In this document: positions 21,988 through 26,618 of the stretch, piece by piece | How the letters are laid out: each line of letters opens with the position of its first letter | Position numbering within the stretch: position 1 is the first letter of the stretch | The notes under the pieces: model-generated | What the model was told of the DNA's origin: nothing | What the model saw: only the letters and a program-made list of their open reading frames with translations | Database searches by the model: none | Source of the DNA: Hyphomicrobiaceae bacterium | GTDB taxonomy: Bacteria > Pseudomonadota > Alphaproteobacteria > Rhizobiales > Hyphomicrobiaceae | Direction: 5' to 3' | DNA: 26,618 nt | NCBI GenBank assembly: GCA_017353825.1 | Contig: JAFMSC010000005.1 | Location: forward strand, 1 to 26,618 | Translations under genes and position numbers: made by a program

Positions 21988-23145
21988 ATGGACTTTCAGC
22001 TCAGTAGCGAGCAGCGGCTTATCCAGGACTCGATCAGGCGCATGGTCGAGCGGGACATTCAGCCCGTGCTCGATGCTCACGACCCCGACCGCCCGCTGCC
22101 GAAGGAGGTGGTGCGCAAGCTCCTTGAGCTGTGTGCGACGCAGGGGCTCACCAGCGCGCGGGTCCCACAGTCGGCTGGCGGTGCGGGGCTGCCGGTGCTG
22201 ACCTACGGGTTGATGTTCGAGCAGCTCCCGCCCGTGGTCGCATTCGCCATCGTCGGTCAGGAGGCCACCGCAACGCGCATCGCGCTGGAGAGCTCGCCCG
22301 AGCAGTGCGAGCGGCTGCTGCCCGATATCATCGCCGCACGCAAGATCGCCTGCACGGGCTCGACCGAGCCCCATGCGGGCTCCGACCACCGAGCGATCAA
22401 GACCCAGGCCCGCCTTGACAGCGACCATGTCGTCGTCACCGGACGCAAGATGTGGATCACCAACGCCAGCATCTGCGACCTGATCAATATCACGGCGACA
22501 CTGGGCGAGACGAGCGACGGCACGAACCGCATGGTGCGCGTGGTGGTGGACCGGGAGGAGTCGCCGTTCGAAACGTCCAAGACACCCTGCCTCGGCTTCT
22601 GCCAGGGCCACCTGGGCGAGGTCGTATTCGATGCCTGCCGGGTCCCGAAGCGCAACTTGCTCGGCGGCATCGGCGACGCGGCACGCGTGCTCACCCTGAC
22701 CTGGCTCGCCAATCGTCCGCTGTTCGGACTGATGGCGACAAACATGGCCCAGCGCGCGCTCGATGCGGCACTCAAGTATGCGGGCGACCGCACCCAGTTC
22801 GGCCGTCCGATCGCCTCCTACCAGCTGGTGCAGGAGCTGCTGGCCGACATCTCGGCCGCCGTCACCACCAGCCGGCTCATCTGCTACTACGCGCTCAGCG
22901 CGATCGACAACGGCGACCGCGCCAACGGCGCTTCCGCAATGGCCAAGCGCCATGCCATTGCCGCCTGTCAGCGCGCCATTTCGATGGCGATGGAGGTGCA
23001 CGGCTCGATGGGCATCAGCTGCGAGGTCGGGCTCGAACGGCTCTATCGGGACTGCCGGATGCTGCCGATCCCCGACGGCACCAACCAGATCCTGACCCTG
23101 ATCGAAGGCCGCGAGCTCACGGGCTTTGCCGCCTACCGGCCCTGA
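21988..23145 (+). CDS. Acyl-CoA dehydrogenase-family flavoprotein
   Basis: A 385-residue acyl-CoA dehydrogenase that would introduce a 2,3-double bond into an acyl-CoA using FAD. It has the helical N-domain, CTGSTEPHAGSDHRAIKT (122-139) with the FAD/substrate signature TEPxAGSD, VTGRKMWITNAS in the beta domain, the C-domain YAGDRTQFGRPIASYQLVQE with the FAD-binding R-x-Q-F-G, and VHGSMGISCEVGLERLYRD. The C-terminal catalytic region reads PIPDGTNQI, with Asp363 where short-chain enzymes have Glu (YEGT). The ATG at 21988 has GAGGAA ahead; the frame is open for 57 more codons upstream, but these cross the predicted promoter and are not conserved. Confidence 0.92.
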   Translation: MDFQLSSEQRLIQDSIRRMVERDIQPVLDAHDPDRPLPKEVVRKLLELCATQGLTSARVPQSAGGAGLPVLTYGLMFEQLPPVVAFAIVGQEATATRIALESSPEQCERLLPDIIAARKIACTGSTEPHAGSDHRAIKTQARLDSDHVVVTGRKMWITNASICDLINITATLGETSDGTNRMVRVVVDREESPFETSKTPCLGFCQGHLGEVVFDACRVPKRNLLGGIGDAARVLTLTWLANRPLFGLMATNMAQRALDAALKYAGDRTQFGRPIASYQLVQELLADISAAVTTSRLICYYALSAIDNGDRANGASAMAKRHAIAACQRAISMAMEVHGSMGISCEVGLERLYRDCRMLPIPDGTNQILTLIEGRELTGFAAYRP

Positions 23146-23348
23146 TCGACACGGTCTGCAGCGGGCCGACCCGTTGCGATTCCCGCCCGCGCGTGCGTAA
23201 GGGGGAACGGGTTGGTCAGCGTCACCAAGGCGCTCCTCGCGACCACGAGCCTGTGCACCGCTACGCGGGTAACGCCAGAGGGCCCCGCGCCGGGCGTCGC
23301 TATGGCAACGACTGCATCGAGGAGAGGAAGTCTTGGATCCACTAAGCC

Positions 23349-23858
23349 CTATTCAGGCCAGTCCAAATATTCCGTAGCCTTTCTGACTGCTCGCAGTTTT
23401 CTTGCCATTTCAATGATAACCAAGAGCCCCATGCCTGGAATGAACATGACCGCCGGCCAGAACCCGAGAAGGTCATAAAGATGGGCAACAGGCGCCCATA
23501 CCTTTGCGCCCTCTTTCCATCCATACTGCATTAGCACCAATTGGTAGGTTGTGACTGCGGTCCCTAGAATAATCACAGTACTAAAGAATATCATGATCCG
23601 ACTCAAGACGGCCGCTCGCTTCTCGATCGGCAAGTCATCGACCGTAGGGTACAGCGGGATCTCAGGATCCGCGACATTGAAGCGCCAAAGCTGGAACGCG
23701 CCACAGCCAAGACAGACTGCGCCAAAAACGAGCGCAAAAAAAAGACCGAACGTATCCTTCGCCGGACCTACGATTACTGGCATAGCAAGGCTGAAGGCAC
23801 CGATCACAATCCACGGAATGGGATAGATCAGGAGATAGATCAGCCTGCGCCCTGACAT
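23349..23858 (-). CDS. Four-helix integral membrane protein of unknown function
   Basis: A 169-residue protein with four clear transmembrane segments at about 6-30, 36-57, 86-109 and 128-151, an acidic loop PEIPLYPTVDDLPIEKR (66-82) between helices 2 and 3, and a basic C-terminal tail ARKLRAVRK. I do not recognise the family. Codon and base use is visibly less GC-rich than in the flanking genes, pointing to a different origin. No strong ribosome site is seen before the ATG at 23858, and an upstream extension of the frame lacks membrane character. It is not in an operon. Confidence 0.75.
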   Translation of the reverse strand: MSGRRLIYLLIYPIPWIVIGAFSLAMPVIVGPAKDTFGLFFALVFGAVCLGCGAFQLWRFNVADPEIPLYPTVDDLPIEKRAAVLSRIMIFFSTVIILGTAVTTYQLVLMQYGWKEGAKVWAPVAHLYDLLGFWPAVMFIPGMGLLVIIEMARKLRAVRKATEYLDWPE

Positions 23859-24510
23859 TGAGTGACCCCGTTGAATCGACTTCGCACCGTTGCACGTCCC
23901 AATGCGGTGCCATTCACACGCCCTACCTGGTGGACGCCACGCCCGCAGCCCCTCAATCATGTGTCCGTGCTCACGTCGTTCCACGCGTGGCAGCACATCC
24001 TCGCTCGGCCCGACACCGCCTCCAGCAATGCCGTCTGCGGAGCCTTCTGGAGTGCGTCTCAGTCCGGGATTGGCGCAAGCATAGCTGTGACCGGGCCGGC
24101 CCTCAAGTGCATGGCAAGCGCCGCGACCGACGATGCGACGAGTGCCCTCCGTGTCCGTTCCTGGCACACCCGCGTCGCCGTGACGCGAATGATGGGGTGG
24201 ACGGCGCCACCTCCCCGCATCGATGTGCCAAAAGGGTAAGCAGCTCAGACGCGGTCAAGTGGTCCAGTTCGTTGGCAAGCTGCTGCCGTGCCTGATCGCT
24301 TGGATGGCGTGCGCCACGTCCCACCATTGGGCGCGCGAGTACCAAGCAGCTAGGAGCGGCGCAGCAAGCGGCAGGTGAAGTAATGGACGGTAAACCCCCA
24401 ATGGCTCTGTCCCCCAGATCTATTTGCGCCCTGAGGAACCAGCACGACGGCGTTGGCGTACATCAGCGCTCCCATCATCAGGACGTGGGCTGCCCTCGCC
24501 TGACTCGGCA
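23859..24510. other. 652-bp stretch without a supportable gene
   Basis: Several open frames of 60-125 codons cross this region on both strands, none with a domain I recognise or a good ribosome site. A minus-strand phrase ARQQLANELDHLTASELLTL (within about 24240-24310) looks like genuine helical protein but degenerates at once into low-complexity Arg/Ser sequence, so it may be the trace of a lost gene. No RNA gene or repeat was identified. Confidence 0.45.
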
Positions 24511-26079
24511 TCACTTGATCGCGCGCGAACCAACTGCGCTTGCATCTTCGCGGAAATCCGGGAACATGCTGCCGGTGAACAGGGGTGGCGCGGCACGGGC
24601 AAACGCCGCCGCCAACCGATACGCGGTGAGATCATCGAAGGTGTTGGCGACGATCTGCATGCCGATCGGCACGCCGTTTGGCCCGATGCCGACCGGGGCC
24701 GATACGACGGGATAGCGACCGAGCAGATTCCACACCCACGTCAGAGCAAAGGTGAGCCCCGTCACGGGCTTGGCGTCGATTGTCACGGTGTCCTCGGCCG
24801 GCTTGAGGCCGTGCTCGGCAGGGACGAACGGCGTGGCCACTGTCGGCATCACAAGCGCCTGGAAGCCACGGGCGAACAGCTGTTGCTGCGCCCGGCGATG
24901 GTAGTCGCCCAGCAGCACCTCGGTGACGGCCACGCCTCCCGGACCGGTCTTCCCCTGCACCCGATCGAGGAGGAACCGGAGGTATGGGGAGATCTCGTCC
25001 GGATACTTGGCCGCCGTCGTAAGCAGTTCGCCTATGCTGGTGGAGAACACCCCAGCAAGGTAGGCGTTCAGGTCGGCCGACTTGAAGCCGAGGTCCACCG
25101 GCTCCACCATGACACCGAGCGCTTTGACGCGCTCGAGCGCGCCCTCCATGGCGCTGCGGACGGAGGTGTCGAGCTGAGACAGCCCGGGCGCCGGGTCGTA
25201 CGCGACCTTCCAGCCCTCCACCGGTGCATACTCGCCTGGGAACTCCAAGCGCGGGCGCAGCGAGGAGTGGACGAGCGGGTGCGGGCCGACCATCGCCCGG
25301 GTTACCAGGTTCAGGTCGTCGAAGGTGCGAGCCATTGGGCCGTTGGACAGGTAGGGGATCTCGCTGGTCGGAACGCGCCCGAACGGCGGCTTGAAACCGT
25401 AGAGGCCGCACAGAGACGCCGGGATGCGGATCGAGCCGCCCAAGTCGGAGCCGAGCGCCAGCGTCGTGAACCCGGCGGCGAGCGCCGCGCCGGAGCCGCC
25501 CGACGATCCGCCCGGCGAGTACGCCAGGTTCCAGGGGTTGCGCGTCACGCCCCACAGCAGGCTCACGGTTGTCATCCAAGAGCCGAACTCCGGGGCCGTC
25601 GTCTGTACGTGGAAGACCGCTCCGGCTTGGCGCAACATGTCGATGACCGCGTTGTCCTCCGTTGCGGGCGGTGCGTCCTTGAGCAGGAGGGATCCCTTGG
25701 TCGTCACCCAGCCCTTGGTCTGGTATTCGTCCTTTACGGCGACAGTGATTCCTTCCAGAGGGCGTGGATTGCCTAGCCTGTAGCGCCTCTCCGATTCGCG
25801 GGCGGCCGTGCGTGCCTCATCGTAATGCTTGTAAGTGATGCAGTTGACTTTGTCGTTGAGCGCCTCGATCCGTTCGATCTGGGCTTCGAGCACCTCCATC
25901 GGGAACAGCTTTCGCTCACGGAAGCGGGCGAGAAGCTCGGTGGCGGGCGAGTACACAGGGTCCTTCGCCGCTTCCGCGTCCGACGCTCGGCCGACCATCA
26001 CCGCAGATATCAGCTGGCCGGAAGCGACGAGAAACTCACGACGGTCGTGCATGGGCAAACGCTCGTTTCGAAATGTCAT
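24511..26079 (-). CDS. Amidase-signature hydrolase with Tat-type signal
   Basis: A 522-residue amidase-signature enzyme. Numbering from the ATG at 26079, the Ser-cisSer-Lys triad is Lys116 (VAVKDE), Ser192 (PGGSSGGSG) and Ser216 (GSDLGGSIR), all present. The N-terminus DRREFLVASGQLISAVMVG followed by AEA matches a twin-arginine signal peptide (about residues 10-37), so the enzyme is probably exported folded. Amidases of this group cleave carboxamides to acid plus ammonia. A GTG at 26082 or an ATG at 26052, right before the RR motif, are alternative starts; the ribosome site (AGGAAG) is distant from all of them. It is a single gene. Confidence 0.9.
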   Translation of the reverse strand: MTFRNERLPMHDRREFLVASGQLISAVMVGRASDAEAAKDPVYSPATELLARFRERKLFPMEVLEAQIERIEALNDKVNCITYKHYDEARTAARESERRYRLGNPRPLEGITVAVKDEYQTKGWVTTKGSLLLKDAPPATEDNAVIDMLRQAGAVFHVQTTAPEFGSWMTTVSLLWGVTRNPWNLAYSPGGSSGGSGAALAAGFTTLALGSDLGGSIRIPASLCGLYGFKPPFGRVPTSEIPYLSNGPMARTFDDLNLVTRAMVGPHPLVHSSLRPRLEFPGEYAPVEGWKVAYDPAPGLSQLDTSVRSAMEGALERVKALGVMVEPVDLGFKSADLNAYLAGVFSTSIGELLTTAAKYPDEISPYLRFLLDRVQGKTGPGGVAVTEVLLGDYHRRAQQQLFARGFQALVMPTVATPFVPAEHGLKPAEDTVTIDAKPVTGLTFALTWVWNLLGRYPVVSAPVGIGPNGVPIGMQIVANTFDDLTAYRLAAAFARAAPPLFTGSMFPDFREDASAVGSRAIK

Positions 26080-26082
26080 CAC

Positions 26083-26618
26083 GTCAGCGAGCCACTTCCT
26101 TTACTGCACGGCGCTGCCGTTCGACCCAGAAGGCGTGATCTCGTCGAAATACCCTGTCACGGCGTCTTTTCGCCCGACTCGGAATGGAGGCGGGACATGC
26201 GCATAAGAGACGCGGACGCGGCAGAACCTCCGACCACCCAACCGAGATGAGAAAACGCGCAAACCATGAAGGGCCCTCGATCACGCGATGACCGCCTGCA
26301 TGTTCGCGCGCTCGCCCTACGGCACCATCAGAACAAACCCTCAAAGTCGCGGATAAAAAAACCCAGCGGCGGCCGGAGAGGATCGTCCGGGCTTGGCACA
26401 CCGGGCTGGCGATAGCGGTTGGGCCACGCTGGCTCTCAGAGCGGTCAACAGATCAATCTGCGAGTCCGTAGCGGACCATCCGTGACCTTATCGGGTCAGC
26501 CAACAAGACGTGCTACTAGCCCAACTTCGCGGATTCAGGTTGGGTTCTGAGAATTTTCGGCTGGCAAGTCGTTGATTGGCAAGAGGTGCAGGGGGCGGAA
26601 GGTGGTGTAGTGCCGACC
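26083..26618. other. Gene-poor right end, no supportable gene
   Basis: About 540 bp with no convincing coding frame: a minus-strand frame of 105 codons (to 26401) is Arg-rich and without motifs. Near the end, GCCCAAC (26519-26525) and GTTGGGT (26539-26545) form a short imperfect dyad with a 13-nt loop. The last 100 bp could belong to a feature continuing beyond the window. Nothing more can be supported. Confidence 0.4.

Noticed and set aside
23169..23212. Inverted repeat ACCCGTT/AACGGGT after the acyl-CoA dehydrogenase as terminator
   Set aside because: The loop would be about 30 nt and no T-run follows.
24424..25776. 450-codon open frame opposite the amidase gene
   Set aside because: Antisense shadow of an intact amidase; low-complexity Arg/Gly/Glu composition and no domain.
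26519..26545. GCCCAAC/GTTGGGT dyad near the right edge as an IS end or operator
   Set aside because: Short, with a 13-nt loop and no matching partner or transposase in the window.

Overview
The window reads as a GC-rich proteobacterial chromosome, most likely an alphaproteobacterium of the Hyphomicrobiales/Rhodospirillales type. This is inferred from the GC-rich codon use, the tripartite tricarboxylate transporter (TTT), the CaiB/PrpD/amidase gene mix and frequent 4-bp GTGA/ATGA gene overlaps. It has the texture of an accessory catabolic region: short operons in alternating directions, one insertion-sequence end, and several decayed genes. No rRNA, tRNA or CRISPR array was seen.

Left part (1-4.6 kb). 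The left edge cuts an IS200-family transposase gene whose left end abuts, and probably supplies, the stop codon of an ankyrin-repeat gene. Then come an alpha/beta hydrolase, a YidB-family protein and an ArsR regulator-SRPBCC pair with a clear twin-dyad operator over its promoter. A truncated FAD-oxidoreductase remnant lies directly beside that promoter.

Hydantoinase cassette (4.8-7.6 kb). A dihydropyrimidinase-type cyclic amidohydrolase, a 109-residue protein of unknown function and a COG0523 (CobW-type) GTPase overlap each other by 4 bp. The natural reading is a binuclear metalloenzyme produced together with its own metal-delivery GTPase.

Organic-acid catabolic region (7.8-23.1 kb). A split TTT transporter (tctB with a beta-hydroxyacid dehydrogenase on the minus strand, tctA-tctC on the plus strand) is followed by a broken glutathione S-transferase, an FAD-dependent oxidoreductase with a small unknown partner, and a plus-strand run: MmgE/PrpD, CaiB-type CoA-transferase, an internally deleted second CoA-transferase, and a YqjM-like ene-reductase. 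Two tandem IclR regulators, both disrupted, run the other way. A divergent enoyl-CoA hydratase homologue and an acyl-CoA dehydrogenase follow. Together they suggest import of a carboxylic acid, CoA activation, and oxidation or hydration of an unsaturated acyl-CoA. The substrate cannot be read from sequence. The same 11-bp palindromic core (CGGAATTCCAT) sits just downstream of predicted promoters in front of both the prpD-like gene and the IclR pair, and is a candidate IclR operator.

Right part (23.3-26.6 kb). An orphan four-helix membrane protein, a 650-bp stretch without a supportable gene, a Tat-exported amidase, and a final gene-poor 540 bp.

The most interesting points are the shared IclR-type operator beside two broken IclR genes, the hydantoinase-unknown-GTPase cassette, the acyl-CoA pathway whose enzymes lack or vary canonical catalytic residues (hydratase, acyl-CoA dehydrogenase, ene-reductase), and the IS200 end that has become the tail of an ankyrin gene.
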